DNA of 64,000 nucleotides from Commensalibacter melissae (lineage in GTDB: Bacteria; Pseudomonadota; Alphaproteobacteria; Acetobacterales; Acetobacteraceae), in the NCBI RefSeq assembly GCF_003691365.1, contig NZ_CP033087.1, forward strand, positions 1,192,501 through 1,256,500. Direction: 5' to 3'. This document shows positions 9,019 through 18,194 of this stretch, piece after piece (the first letter of the stretch is position 1; every line of letters starts with the position of its first letter). The notes under the pieces were generated by a model. It was not told the origin of the DNA, did not search any database, and saw nothing but the letters and a program-made list of their open reading frames with translations. Position numbers and translations under genes: made by a program.

Positions 9019-9798
9019 ATGCCTGAAACCGAATCTGCTTCCAATAATACATCATCAACCAAAAATTTACCTGATAATGAAGGGCTATTTGCAGACAACA
9101 TAGGAAAAACCTATAAAAAACGACAGGTTGTCAAAAACGTGTCATTACGCGTTCATCGAGGAGAAGCTGTCGGTCTTTTGGGCCCAAATGGTGCTGGCAA
9201 GACTACAAGTTTTTATATGATTGTTGGGTTAGTTCAGCCAGATACAGGATCAATTCGCCTTGATAACACAGATATTACCAAATTGCCAATGTATCGGCGA
9301 GCAAGACTTGGCATTGGTTATCTGCCTCAAGAGGCAAGTATATTTAGAGGGTTAAATGTAGAACAAAATATTATGGCAGTTCTGGAAGTTGTTGAATCCA
9401 ATGCCGATAAAAGACATGAAACGCTTGATGGATTATTGGCGGAATTCGGAATTTCACATTTACGACATTCCCCCTCCCTTTCCCTATCTGGTGGAGAAAG
9501 ACGCCGTTTGGAAATCGCCCGAGCGCTTGCCAGCGATCCGAATTACATTCTTCTGGATGAGCCCTTAGCTGGAATTGATCCAATTGCTGTCGGAGAAATT
9601 CGTGATCTTGTTTCCCATCTCAAAGATCGTGAAATTGGTGTGTTAATTACGGATCATAATGTAAGAGAAACCCTGGAAATTATTGATAGGGCATATATCA
9701 TGAACAGTGGCCAGCTTCTTATGGAAGGACGTCCTGAAGAAGTGGTCGCTCATGAAGATGTACGTAGAGTTTATTTGGGGGAAAAATTCACATTATAA
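9019..9798 (+). CDS. lptB: LPS export ABC transporter ATP-binding protein LptB
   Basis: Cytoplasmic ATPase of the LptBFG LPS extractor. The 259-residue protein shows Walker A ([11 protein letters not shown]), the Q-loop region [13 protein letters not shown], the ABC signature [15 protein letters not shown], Walker B ([13 protein letters not shown]) and the H-loop ([11 protein letters not shown]). This is the highly conserved LptB set. The N-terminus is about 20 residues longer than in E. coli and Ser/Thr/Asn-rich. It is the last gene of the kdsD-lptC-lptA-lptB run. The rpoN gene often found next in alphaproteobacteria is absent. Confidence 0.96.
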   Translation: MPETESASNNTSSTKNLPDNEGLFADNIGKTYKKRQVVKNVSLRVHRGEAVGLLGPNGAGKTTSFYMIVGLVQPDTGSIRLDNTDITKLPMYRRARLGIGYLPQEASIFRGLNVEQNIMAVLEVVESNADKRHETLDGLLAEFGISHLRHSPSLSLSGGERRRLEIARALASDPNYILLDEPLAGIDPIAVGEIRDLVSHLKDREIGVLITDHNVRETLEIIDRAYIMNSGQLLMEGRPEEVVAHEDVRRVYLGEKFTL

Positions 9799-9941
9799 TT
9801 CACCTTAACGGTTAAAAATTAACTATAGATCTTACCATTAATCAAAATGATAGAACAATTACCACCCATGCGTTGATAAAGCTTTAATTTTGAAAAATTA
9901 GATACTAGAATAGTAAGGAATATAACTAAGGGAGAACCGTA

Positions 9942-10517
9942 ATGGATATTTCCATCTTTGGTAATAAAATTGATATTCCTGATTGGTTTAAAAACAAGAT
10001 TAATCAAAATCTTCAAGAAATCACGCAAAAATATTTTAAAAATATCGTTGATTGTTCAGTAACATTTAACAAATCCCCATCCGATTATCGTTGTCAGATA
10101 CATATCCATGCTTCTCGATCCCTTTCATTACGTGGAGAGGCAAATGCAGATAATGTACAAGAATCTTTTAATATTGCCCTTGAACATTTACATAACAGAC
10201 TAAAAAAATATAAGAGACGGTTGATTACAAAAAGAGATCATGCCCCTCCCGCTCATGAATTATTCCAAGGTAACCAATATATTATTGATAATGATATCCC
10301 CTTGGAAACATCGGTGGAATCTCAAAAAGATGCAAAAATCATTGATAAAAAAACGACTCATATAGACACATTATCGCTTCAAGATGCCATCATGGTTCTA
10401 GATTTATCTGAAAGACCGGTATTGATGTTTAAAAATCTGGATAATAACCGTATCAATGTCATATATAAGCAAAATGAAGATAGGATAATCCTACTGGATT
10501 CAGGAATGATATCTTGA
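9942..10517 (+). CDS. hpf: Ribosome hibernation-promoting factor, long form
   Basis: A 191-residue member of the S30AE/HPF family that silences ribosomes under stress. The N-terminal S30AE domain (about 1-105) has IHASRSLSLRGEANADNVQESFNIALEHLHNRLKKYKRR. After a linker, the C-terminal dimerisation domain (about 132-191) reads LQDAIMVLDLSERPVLMFKN and ends in RIILLDSGMIS. The C-terminal domain makes it the long form that can dimerise ribosomes by itself. An AGGGAGA-like ribosome-binding site precedes the ATG. A strong terminator follows. Confidence 0.93.
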   Translation: MDISIFGNKIDIPDWFKNKINQNLQEITQKYFKNIVDCSVTFNKSPSDYRCQIHIHASRSLSLRGEANADNVQESFNIALEHLHNRLKKYKRRLITKRDHAPPAHELFQGNQYIIDNDIPLETSVESQKDAKIIDKKTTHIDTLSLQDAIMVLDLSERPVLMFKNLDNNRINVIYKQNEDRIILLDSGMIS

Positions 10518-10519
10518 AC

Positions 10520-10547
10520 AAAAAACAGGGAGTTATCCCTGTTTTTT
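10520..10547. terminator. Strong bidirectional terminator between hpf and the DUF1150 gene
   Basis: Perfect 12-bp stem aaaaaacaggga / tccctgtttttt with a gtta loop. It separates two convergent units and has U-runs in both directions. Confidence 0.9.
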
Positions 10548-10575
10548 ATATTGAATATTATCTTGTTATTATCAA

Positions 10576-10842
10576 TTAATGAACCATGATAGGCATCATT
10601 TCCTGCTGCAAGATCGCAGCATATGCTGTCTTGGCATTGTCCGTCACTGCCATAGGTGTCCCATCAGCCGCATGAATGGCAAATGCCTGTTCACCATTGA
10701 TCGTGATTTCCTTTACGTAAGCCAATTGGGACACACCCAAGGCTTTTAGCTGATTGTCTGTTAAATGACGAACATCAACAACGTCACTACCTTCTTTGGT
10801 CGCAATTAATTTAGATTTTTCCTTGATGTCGAAATCCTTCAT
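10576..10842 (-). CDS. DUF1150 family protein
   Basis: A small 88-residue acidic cytoplasmic protein matching the alphaproteobacterial DUF1150 family (VDVRHLTDNQLKALGVSQLAYVK, then IHAADGTPMAVTDNAKTAYAAI). Its function is unknown. The family is regularly found next to a small heat-shock protein gene, as here, where it follows hsp20 by 62 bp on the same strand. An AGGAGGT motif lies 12 nt before its ATG. Co-regulation with the heat-shock gene is likely by position. Confidence 0.88.
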   Translation of the reverse strand: MKDFDIKEKSKLIATKEGSDVVDVRHLTDNQLKALGVSQLAYVKEITINGEQAFAIHAADGTPMAVTDNAKTAYAAILQQEMMPIMVH

Positions 10843-10904
10843 AATTGATCAAGACCTCCTTTAAAAACAGATGGCAAGATAATCCTGCATCTTTCAATAT
10901 AATA

Positions 10905-11423
10905 TCATTCTTTTTCTGTAAGTTGCAAACTTCGTATCGCACCAGAGCGATAGGCATCTGATGTGCCAACTTTCTGTGACATAACTTTATTATATGATTT
11001 ACGCCTTGCATTGGAATTTTGTACTATTTCAATATGGCGGATTCTTGTCTCCGGTTTGGGCCGGATAATATCAATATGAAGCAAACCATTATCCAGCCAT
11101 GCTCGTTCAACCTTGATACCCTCAGCCAAAATAAAAGCTCTTTGAAATTGCCTTGCCGCAATTCCTCGGTAAAGAAATACACGCTCTTCATTATCTTCAA
11201 GCTGCCTGCCACGAATGACCAGCTGATTATCTTCCTGCGTTATTTGCAAATCTTCCATCATGAAACCAGCTACAGCCAAGGTAATCCGTAAACTGGAAGA
11301 TCCAATTTGTTCTATATTATAGGGCGGATAACCATCAGAAGTCGATTTTGCCGCTCGTTCTAAAATCTGTTCCAAATGATCAAAGCCCAGGAACATAGGC
11401 GATGTAAAAAGCCTTCCTGACAT
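10905..11423 (-). CDS. Hsp20/alpha-crystallin family small heat-shock protein
   Basis: An ATP-independent holdase chaperone of the IbpA/HspQ20 type. The ATG at 11423 is preceded by AAAGGAGG at 8-nt spacing, giving 172 residues. A reading frame opens 30 codons earlier but has no ribosome-binding site and runs through the regulatory leader. The alpha-crystallin domain covers about residues 30-130, with ITLAVAGFMMEDLQI, LVIRGRQ, FLYRGIAARQFQRAFILAEGIKV and a GLLHIDI strand. The basic C-terminus lacks a clear IxI motif at the very end. Upstream lie a sigma-32-like promoter and a ROSE-like leader. DUF1150 follows. Confidence 0.93.
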   Translation of the reverse strand: MSGRLFTSPMFLGFDHLEQILERAAKSTSDGYPPYNIEQIGSSSLRITLAVAGFMMEDLQITQEDNQLVIRGRQLEDNEERVFLYRGIAARQFQRAFILAEGIKVERAWLDNGLLHIDIIRPKPETRIRHIEIVQNSNARRKSYNKVMSQKVGTSDAYRSGAIRSLQLTEKE

Positions 11424-11488
11424 GAAAGCCCCCTCCTTTAATATATTGAAGCGAGACATATAACTAGGCCCAAAATGGCACCTATCTA
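11424..11488 (-). promoter_or_regulatory. Candidate ROSE-type RNA thermometer in the hsp20 leader
   Basis: The transcribed leader, read on the minus strand, holds two hairpins. The proximal one pairs UCUCGCUU with AAGGAGGG around a 10-nt AU loop. It masks the Shine-Dalgarno sequence and leaves one unpaired G, which is the UYGCU anti-SD hallmark of ROSE elements (here UCGCU against AGGA). The distal hairpin is UAGGUGCC-AUUUU-GGGCCUA with one bulge. The 8-bp stem with a single bulged G is weak enough to melt on heating. The pairing is seen directly; the heat-sensing role is inferred. Confidence 0.55.
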
Positions 11489-11495
11489 TTTTATT

Positions 11496-11523
11496 ATATG
11501 GAATAATCGCCAAGGACTACAAG
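11496..11523 (-). promoter_or_regulatory. Sigma-32 (RpoH)-like promoter for hsp20
   Basis: On the minus strand CTTGTAG (from 11523) is followed, 18 nt after its CTTG, by CCATAT (11501-11496). This fits the RpoH arrangement CTTGAAA-N13..15-CCCCATnT. The predicted transcript start near 11488 gives a leader of about 65 nt that exactly contains the ROSE-like hairpins. Confidence 0.5.
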
Positions 11524-11635
11524 TATTATATCTTTTAAAATTAGATTTCGCACCATAACAAAATATTGTATTAATATATTAAATCTTTATATAGACAATG
11601 ATAGAATAATTTAAACTATGGCACAAATTTAGAAA

Positions 11636-12160
11636 ATGAATGACGATATTGAAACAAGACCTGTTTTACTTGCAACCAACCCTTTTTTACGTAAAAAAAC
11701 CAAAATCGTTGAAAAAGAGGATTTGAAAGACGTAAAAGAACTTTTATCCATGATGTTTGAAACCATGTACAAGGCAGGTGGTATCGGTTTGGCTGCTCCT
11801 CAGGTTGGAATTGGGCTGAGATTTTTCGTTATTGATCTCATGCAGAATAATCAGTCAGAAAAAATTGTCATTATAAATCCTGAAGTTATTGAGAAATCAG
11901 AAGAATTGGAAAGTTATAAAGAAGGTTGCCTGTCTTTTCCAGATCAATATTCCGATGTAATTCGCCCTGAAAAAATTAAAATCAGCTATATGGATATTAA
12001 TGGAAGTCGCCAAGAAATGGAGGCTGATGGATTGCTTGCACGTTGTATTCAACATGAAACAGATCATCTTGATGGAATATTGTTTGTGGATCATATTTCA
12101 AGCCTTAAACGTAACATTATTATGCGTAAAATTATCAAAGAGCAAAAAAGACACCGCTAA
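11636..12160 (+). CDS. def: Peptide deformylase
   Basis: Removes the N-formyl group from nascent proteins; a ribosome-associated Fe/Zn metalloenzyme. The 174-residue protein has all three signature motifs: GGIGLAAPQVG, EGCLSFPD (metal-binding Cys) and QHETDHLDG (HExDH). It heads def-fmt-truA, with fmt 21 bp downstream, so the enzymes adding and removing formyl groups are cotranscribed. Confidence 0.97.
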   Translation: MNDDIETRPVLLATNPFLRKKTKIVEKEDLKDVKELLSMMFETMYKAGGIGLAAPQVGIGLRFFVIDLMQNNQSEKIVIINPEVIEKSEELESYKEGCLSFPDQYSDVIRPEKIKISYMDINGSRQEMEADGLLARCIQHETDHLDGILFVDHISSLKRNIIMRKIIKEQKRHR

Positions 12161-12181
12161 TTATATATACGAGAAGCTAGG

Positions 12182-13111
12182 ATGCGTATTGTCTTCATGG
12201 GAACACCGGATTTTGCTGTTCCCGCTTTACAGGCACTTTATCAAGCCGGACATGAAATTGTTGCCGTATATTGTCAACCTCCCCGCCCTGCTGGCAGAGG
12301 GAGGAAAATAACTCCCTGTGCCGTGCAAAATATTGCTGAGCAATTGCATATTCCCGTCTTTTCACCCATCAAATTAAAAAACCAGCCAAAAGAATTTGAA
12401 CAGTTCGCTTCTTTTAATCCTGATATAGCCATAGTTGCAGCTTACGGACTTATTCTACCTGAGGAAATACTTACACTACCTAAATTAGGCTGTATCAATA
12501 TCCATGCAAGTCTTCTTCCACGCTGGCGAGGAGCCTCGCCCATTCAGACGGCAATCTGGTCAGGTGACCAAAAATCAGGTGTCAGCATAATGCAGATGGA
12601 CAAAGGTCTTGACACAGGAGCCGTTTATATTGAAAAGTCTATTCCAATTACAAAAAAAACGACAACTCAAATTCTTCACGATCAACTTGCGCAATTAGGG
12701 GGTGAACTCATACTTGAAACCCTTTCAGAATTGACAGAAAATCCAAATTCAAAACCAGTTCCACAATTATCAGGGCTCGCAACCTACGCTAGGCAATTGA
12801 CAAAAGAGGATGGCAAAATTGATTGGAATCAATCAGCTGAATCTATTGATCGACAAATTCGTGCCTTGACACCCTGGCCTGGGACATTCTGCTTTCTAGA
12901 AGGAAAATTACTTAAGATTCTTAAAGCTGAGCTCAGCTCTCAATCAAGCATGGCAGAATCTGGAACAATTATACATCCTGATTTTTATGTGGCATGTGGT
13001 GAAAATCAGGTCCTTAAAATTCTGGAATTACAATTGACTGGAAAGAAAAAAATGCCAATCAATGAATTTCTCAAAGGTTATCATCTCAAATTAAATACAA
13101 AACTTGTCTAA
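12182..13111 (+). CDS. fmt: Methionyl-tRNA formyltransferase
   Basis: Formylates initiator Met-tRNA using 10-formyl-tetrahydrofolate. The 309-residue protein has an N-terminal Rossmann hydrolase domain with the catalytic INIHASLLPRWRGASPIQ segment (Asn, His) and SIMQMDKGLDTG. A C-terminal OB-like tRNA-binding domain starts near residue 205 (IDRQIRALTPWPG). It lies between def and truA. Its TAA stop shares one base with the truA ATG, implying translational coupling. Confidence 0.97.
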   Translation: MRIVFMGTPDFAVPALQALYQAGHEIVAVYCQPPRPAGRGRKITPCAVQNIAEQLHIPVFSPIKLKNQPKEFEQFASFNPDIAIVAAYGLILPEEILTLPKLGCINIHASLLPRWRGASPIQTAIWSGDQKSGVSIMQMDKGLDTGAVYIEKSIPITKKTTTQILHDQLAQLGGELILETLSELTENPNSKPVPQLSGLATYARQLTKEDGKIDWNQSAESIDRQIRALTPWPGTFCFLEGKLLKILKAELSSQSSMAESGTIIHPDFYVACGENQVLKILELQLTGKKKMPINEFLKGYHLKLNTKLV

Positions 13112-13890
13112 TGAATTTTACCATACAGAGATGGGCCGTCAAAATCGAATATGATGGTACAGGTCTTGTTGGATGGCAACGGCAGGATAACGGCCTTTCT
13201 GTTCAGCAAATATTAGAAGAGGCTGCCTGCAAACTATGCAACGGTCAATTTAAAATAGCCAGCATTACCGCCGGTCGGACAGATGCCGGTGTTCATGCCT
13301 TGGGACAAGTGGCCCATCTTGATTTTCCGGCACATATACCCTTAACAGCCAAAAAAATTCGCGATGGCTTAAATTACTATATGAAACCTCATGCCGTTAC
13401 AATCTTGCAATCAGGGCTGGTTGATGCAGAATGGAATGCACGTTTTTCTGCAATAAAACGAAAATATATTTATGTCATTCTCAACCGTCAGAGCCGTCCT
13501 GCTTTGGATATTAATCATGTATGGCATGTACGAAAGAAATTAAATGTCGATGCTATGAACGAAGCTGCTCAAACCTTATTGGGAAGCCATGATTTTACAT
13601 CATTCAGAGCTACTGCATGTCAGGCAAAGTCACCAATCCGTATTTTGGACAAATTTAACGTTTATCAAATTGATGATAAAATTTATTTTGAAACACAGGC
13701 CCGTTCATTTTTACATCATCAAGTACGTAATATGGTAGGAACCCTTAAAATGATTGGAGACGGATATTGGCCAATAAAACAGGCCTATGCAATTTTACAG
13801 GGTAGAGATAGAAAATTGGCAGGAATCAAAGCTCCTGCAACAGGTTTGTTCCTCAAGGAAATAACCTATCCGGATGACCCTTTTCAGTGA
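13111..13890 (+). CDS. truA: tRNA pseudouridine(38-40) synthase
   Basis: Isomerises uridines 38-40 of the tRNA anticodon stem to pseudouridine. The 259-residue protein starts with VKIEYDGTGLVGWQRQ and contains the catalytic aspartate in AGRTDAGVHALGQVAH (residues about 52-67). Later come FTSFRATACQAKSP and FLHHQVRNMVGTL. It overlaps fmt by one base. Its end overlaps the convergent membrane-protein gene by 7 bp. Confidence 0.96.
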   Translation: MNFTIQRWAVKIEYDGTGLVGWQRQDNGLSVQQILEEAACKLCNGQFKIASITAGRTDAGVHALGQVAHLDFPAHIPLTAKKIRDGLNYYMKPHAVTILQSGLVDAEWNARFSAIKRKYIYVILNRQSRPALDINHVWHVRKKLNVDAMNEAAQTLLGSHDFTSFRATACQAKSPIRILDKFNVYQIDDKIYFETQARSFLHHQVRNMVGTLKMIGDGYWPIKQAYAILQGRDRKLAGIKAPATGLFLKEITYPDDPFQ

Positions 13891-14531
13891 ACAGCTGACA
13901 ATTCATGTGATAGTCTGACCAGTGTATCACTGTTACAAATTGACAAAACAAACAACAATATTACTTCAGAAAAAAACAAACTGATAACAACGATTAGAGA
14001 TTGTTTATTGTTAATCTGTAATCCCACTTTAATTGTCATCCATGATATCCAGATCATGTAAGCCAGATATAAAATCATTAAAACCGCCATAAAGCCCAAT
14101 ATAATTGATGGCGTAAAACCAGGTAACGATACAATCATCATACCTATAATCAAATCTAAAATTGGCATCCATTGACACCAACAATAACTTGAAACTGTTC
14201 TTTTCCAAAATCTTTCCTTATGCCAAAGGACGGAAAAAGAATGAATCAAAATCGGTATAAGTAATACTGTACATAATTTATATAAAAATAATGATATGGT
14301 AAAAATAAATAAATATGCTTTTTTTGCCTGAACAACACTTAATATATTAAAACCATCAATGACCACCAATAATGCTATCCATGGTGCCAGAGCACTTAAC
14401 ACTCCATCTGTTGAAGAGGGAAACAAATTTATCCCTTCTTCCTTACCACCACCCAGAGCAAGCATCCCCTTGAAAATATCTTTGAGCTTTGAATCAGAAG
14501 ATTTCTTTTGATTATTTGAATTAAGTGTCAT
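13884..14531 (-). CDS. Uncharacterised multi-pass membrane protein
   Basis: I do not recognise a specific function. The 215-residue protein has a polar N-terminus of about 40 residues and then about five hydrophobic segments (near 48-65, 70-95, 118-140, 140-165, 178-200), typical of an inner-membrane protein of the Yip1-like type. It begins 4 bp inside the end of dapE (ATGA-type overlap) and so is probably cotranscribed and coupled with it. Its end overlaps truA by 7 bp on the opposite strand. A Yip1 assignment is only a guess from hydropathy. Confidence 0.7.
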   Translation of the reverse strand: MTLNSNNQKKSSDSKLKDIFKGMLALGGGKEEGINLFPSSTDGVLSALAPWIALLVVIDGFNILSVVQAKKAYLFIFTISLFLYKLCTVLLIPILIHSFSVLWHKERFWKRTVSSYCWCQWMPILDLIIGMMIVSLPGFTPSIILGFMAVLMILYLAYMIWISWMTIKVGLQINNKQSLIVVISLFFSEVILLFVLSICNSDTLVRLSHELSAVH

Positions 14532-15661
14532 AGGAAATAATTTTTCAAAAACTGTGTGTAAATTGAACTTAATTTTTTTAAATCTTCAATGGGTACAGCT
14601 TCATTCACTTTATGCATAGTCTGCCCGACAAGACCAAATTCAGCAACATTACAATAATTTGAAATAAACCGAGCATCGGAGGTTCCCCCCCCTGTATCCA
14701 GACGTGGTTTAACAGATGATATTTCTTCAATTGCCAAACGAATTGCCTGCACTTCATTTCCTGGTTCTGTCAAAAATGCCTCACCAGATACAACTATATC
14801 TATTTGACAATGTTCTGCAACACGTCTTGCTTGAGTTTCAATCCAGCCTATTAAAGAATTCCCATTATGTAAATGATTAAAACGAATATTTAACCGCGCT
14901 GTCGCAGTGGCAGGAATTAAATTTGTCGTTTTATTCCCTACATCAATAGATGTCACTTGAACAGATGAAGGCTGAAACCATTTATTCCCCTTGTCTAAAG
15001 ATAATGTTGTTAAAGAGGATAATATTTCTATCAATTTATGAATTGGATTATCTGCAAGATGAGGATAGGCGACATGTCCTTGGATACCTTCAACAGTAAT
15101 AACCGCATTCAAACTACCCCGACGCCCAATTTTAATTACATCACCCAACTCCTGTGCTGATGTTGGTTCACCCACCAGACAAAAATCAGGAATATGTTTT
15201 TTTTCCTTCATCCACTCAAGTACTTTAACAGTACCATTAACACCGGGCCCTTCTTCATCTCCGGTAATCAAAAAACTTAATGACCCAGTAAAATTAGCTT
15301 GAAGAGATAGGAAATTTTCAACCGCTGTCACAAATGCAGCAATGCCACCTTTCATATCACAGGCACCACGTCCGTAAATGATATTATCTTCAATAACGCC
15401 TTGAAAAGGATTATGTTGCCAATCATTATTTCCCGCAGGAACAACATCTGTATGACCAGCAAAACATAAATGTGGCTTTCCTGTCCCGTAACGCGCAAAA
15501 AAATTCAAAACGTTGTCATTACCTTCACCATAAGGCAAATCATATATTTCAAAACCAATCTTTTTCAGTCTTGTTTTTAAAATATCCTGCGCTCCAAGAT
15601 CTTGTGGTGTAACTGACGGACAACGAATCAGATCTTGCAATAGCTTCACGGGATCGTGCAT
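14528..15661 (-). CDS. dapE: Succinyl-diaminopimelate desuccinylase
   Basis: A zinc amidohydrolase of the M20 family that cleaves N-succinyl-LL-diaminopimelate in lysine and peptidoglycan precursor synthesis. Metal-site motifs are CFAGHTDVVPAG, YGRGACDMKGG and ITGDEEGPGVNGT, and the C-terminal part has GGTSDARFI. I place the start at the ATG at 15661 (MHDPVKLLQDLIRCPSVTP), which matches the family N-terminus. An in-frame TTG at 15676 would add five residues. It lies between dapD and a membrane-protein gene. Confidence 0.95.
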   Translation of the reverse strand: MHDPVKLLQDLIRCPSVTPQDLGAQDILKTRLKKIGFEIYDLPYGEGNDNVLNFFARYGTGKPHLCFAGHTDVVPAGNNDWQHNPFQGVIEDNIIYGRGACDMKGGIAAFVTAVENFLSLQANFTGSLSFLITGDEEGPGVNGTVKVLEWMKEKKHIPDFCLVGEPTSAQELGDVIKIGRRGSLNAVITVEGIQGHVAYPHLADNPIHKLIEILSSLTTLSLDKGNKWFQPSSVQVTSIDVGNKTTNLIPATATARLNIRFNHLHNGNSLIGWIETQARRVAEHCQIDIVVSGEAFLTEPGNEVQAIRLAIEEISSVKPRLDTGGGTSDARFISNYCNVAEFGLVGQTMHKVNEAVPIEDLKKLSSIYTQFLKNYFL

Positions 15662-15689
15662 ATTAAATGGAACCAATCTTTTTCAGTAT

Positions 15690-16538
15690 TTAACTTCTTA
15701 ACAGCTCATTGATTGAAGTTTTTGAGCGTGTCCTTTCATCTACACGTTTGATAATAACCGCGCAAGCCAATCCAGGTAAAGTATTGCCGTCTTCACTTAC
15801 CGCTTTTTTAGGCGGAAGGGTTCCGGGAACAACAACTGAATAAGCTGGTACCCGTCCCATGAACACTTCTCCGGTATTACGATCAATTACTTTCGTTGAC
15901 GCACCTAAAAATACACCCATTGAAAGGACACTGCCTTTTTCAACAATAACTCCCTCTGCCACTTCACAGCGGGCTCCGATAAAACAATCATCTTCAATAA
16001 TGACTGGAGCAGCCTGCAGAGGTTCCAATACTCCACCAATACCCACACCACCACTAATATGACAGTTTTTACCGATTTGTGCACAGCTCCCAACCGTTAC
16101 CCAAGTGTCAATCATGGTTCCACTATCCACATAGGCACCCACATTGACAAAACTTGGCATCAAAACAACATTTGAAGCAATATAGGCTGAACGACGTACA
16201 ATTGATCCTGGAACAGCACGAAAACCGGCTTTGGCAAAATCGGCATCCCCCCAGTTGTTAAATTTTAATGAAACTTTATCATAAGCGGCAATGCCAATTT
16301 CACTTTTCATCGCATGATTATCGTAAAGACGAAAAGACAAAAGTACCGCCTTTTTAATCCATTCATGTATTGTCCATTTTTGATCGGCTTGTGTTGCAAC
16401 CCGTAACTTGCCAATATCAAGAAGATTTAATACTTGATCGACCGTTTCCCTTGCAACTCCCTGTGTTGTGGGCGATAATTGGGCCCGATTTTCCCATAAT
16501 TTATCAATTTCATTTTGCAAAGCATCTATATCTGTCAT
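15690..16538 (-). CDS. dapD: Tetrahydrodipicolinate N-succinyltransferase
   Basis: Transfers succinyl from succinyl-CoA to tetrahydrodipicolinate in the lysine/DAP pathway. The 282-residue protein has an N-terminal helical domain. A left-handed beta-helix of hexapeptide repeats follows (about 110-235), with [42 protein letters not shown] and [12 protein letters not shown], diagnostic of DapD. It is in tandem with dapE about 30 bp apart and downstream of argB. Confidence 0.97.
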   Translation of the reverse strand: MTDIDALQNEIDKLWENRAQLSPTTQGVARETVDQVLNLLDIGKLRVATQADQKWTIHEWIKKAVLLSFRLYDNHAMKSEIGIAAYDKVSLKFNNWGDADFAKAGFRAVPGSIVRRSAYIASNVVLMPSFVNVGAYVDSGTMIDTWVTVGSCAQIGKNCHISGGVGIGGVLEPLQAAPVIIEDDCFIGARCEVAEGVIVEKGSVLSMGVFLGASTKVIDRNTGEVFMGRVPAYSVVVPGTLPPKKAVSEDGNTLPGLACAVIIKRVDERTRSKTSINELLRS

Positions 16539-16575
16539 AAATTTTTTCCCTTATCAAATAATAAAATAATTTATA

Positions 16576-17508
16576 TTATAATACTTTACCAGAACGAATT
16601 AAGGTCCCTGATCCACCTTCAGTAAATAATTCCAGTAAACAGGCATGTGGTACTCGTCCATCCATAATTACTGCAGCTTGAGCGCCAGCTTTAACTGCCT
16701 CTAGACATGTTTCAATTTTTGGAATCATTCCACCTGTTATAATTCCTGATGCTATTGCTTCCTTGGCTTCTTCTTCCGTTAATTCAGAAATAAGATTTCC
16801 ATCTTTATCCAAAACACCCGGTACATCAGTTAACATAAATAATCTTGATGCCCTGACTGCCCCGGCAATTGACCCTGCGGCAATATCGGCATTAATATTA
16901 TAGGTTTGCCCCTGTTTATCGGTTCCAATAGGTGCGACAACAGGAATTAGTCCAGAACCAGATAAAGCATATAAAACCCTAGGATCAATATGAACAGGTT
17001 CACCAACCAGTCCCAAGTCAATTGTTTTCTCACACTGGAGAGTTTCATCCCAGACATGTTTAACAAGCTTGTGCGCCTCGATTAAGCCGCCGTCTTTACC
17101 TGATATACCCACTGCCAAAGCGCCAGCCTGATTAATGAGGGTCGCAACCTGCTTGTTGACTGTCCCGGCCAAAACCATTTCAATCACATCAATTATAGCC
17201 TCACTCGTAATACGCAAACCATCAATGAAATTCGATTCAATTTCCATCCGCTTCAGCATTTGATTTATTTGGGGACCTCCCCCATGAACAATTATTGGAT
17301 TGATTCCAACCTGTTTCAAAAGCGCAATATCATGACCGAAATCGTTTGACAAGTGATTGTCAACCATGGCATGACCACCATATTTGATAACAATCGTATC
17401 ACCCGTATAGCGTCTTAAATATGGCAAGGCTCTTGCAAGCGTCTTGGCTTGTTCATGCGCCTCTTTGGCAGCTTCCTTAACTGACTCTAACGATTGATGA
17501 TTACCCAT
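16576..17508 (-). CDS. argB: Acetylglutamate kinase
   Basis: Phosphorylates N-acetylglutamate, the second step of arginine synthesis. The 310-residue amino-acid-kinase fold shows DTIVIKYGGHAM, PIIVHGGGPQINQML, LTDVPGVLDKDGNLI and IASGIITGGMIPKIETC. The N-terminal helix of about 25 residues before the core is typical of the hexameric, arginine-inhibited form, though feedback inhibition is inferred. It sits between engB and dapD on the same strand. Confidence 0.97.
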   Translation of the reverse strand: MGNHQSLESVKEAAKEAHEQAKTLARALPYLRRYTGDTIVIKYGGHAMVDNHLSNDFGHDIALLKQVGINPIIVHGGGPQINQMLKRMEIESNFIDGLRITSEAIIDVIEMVLAGTVNKQVATLINQAGALAVGISGKDGGLIEAHKLVKHVWDETLQCEKTIDLGLVGEPVHIDPRVLYALSGSGLIPVVAPIGTDKQGQTYNINADIAAGSIAGAVRASRLFMLTDVPGVLDKDGNLISELTEEEAKEAIASGIITGGMIPKIETCLEAVKAGAQAAVIMDGRVPHACLLELFTEGGSGTLIRSGKVL

Positions 17509-17532
17509 AATAGTTAAATCCTGATGATTCTC

Positions 17533-18192
17533 TTAGATAAGCTGAGCCAAATCAGCCCGAAGTTCTTGAATACCTATATTTTTTTGACTGCTTGTAAAAC
17601 GTATATAAGGATAGGCAGCAGTATGTTTTGCAATCAAGTCCTTTATATCTTGTTCTTTTTGTGAAAATTGAACCGAGCTCAAACCATCACATTTTGTCAT
17701 TACAATCTGAAATGTTACAGCCGCTCTATCCAATAAATTCATAATCTGATGATCACTTTCTTTAAGCTCTATACGAGCGTCAAGCAAAAGCATAACCCTT
17801 AAAAGCGTTGGTCTTCCCCTTAAAAAGGAAAACATCATCTTTTGCCAATCTTTTTTAACGGATTGAGAGGCCTTGGCATAACCATAGCCTGGCATATCAA
17901 CAAAGACCAAACAACCACCAATATTGAAAAAATTCAATTGTTGAGTTCTTCCTGGCTCTGAAGAAGCTCTTGCCAGCATTTTTTGCCCTGTTAACGCATT
18001 AATCAAACTCGATTTACCTACATTTGAACGTCCGGCAAAAGCAACTTCCGGTAATAAGGAAGGTTCAAGCTGATTTAACCGTTGTGCACCAAAGAAAAAT
18101 TTTGCTTCTCGAGAAAAAAGAAGCCGCCCAGCTTCAATAAACTGGGCATTTTCATCATTTTGATGAGTGGATATGCCATCTTTTGAAAACAT
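17533..18192 (-). CDS. engB: Ribosome biogenesis GTP-binding protein EngB (YsxC/YihA)
   Basis: A TrmE-Era-EngA family GTPase needed for 50S subunit assembly. The 219-residue protein shows G1 AGRSNVGKSSLIN (about 53-65), G2/G3 with SEPGRTQQLNFF and VDMPGYGYA, G4 TKCD and G5 TSSQK. It starts 2 bp after the yidC stop, so the two genes are probably cotranscribed, as in many alphaproteobacteria (yidC-engB-argB). Confidence 0.96.
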   Translation of the reverse strand: MFSKDGISTHQNDENAQFIEAGRLLFSREAKFFFGAQRLNQLEPSLLPEVAFAGRSNVGKSSLINALTGQKMLARASSEPGRTQQLNFFNIGGCLVFVDMPGYGYAKASQSVKKDWQKMMFSFLRGRPTLLRVMLLLDARIELKESDHQIMNLLDRAAVTFQIVMTKCDGLSSVQFSQKEQDIKDLIAKHTAAYPYIRFTSSQKNIGIQELRADLAQLI

Positions 18193-18194
18193 GG

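Noticed and set aside
11424-11513. Upstream 30-codon extension of the Hsp20 frame
   Set aside because: It has no ribosome-binding site and covers the candidate RNA thermometer. The ATG at 11423 has an ideal AAAGGAGG.
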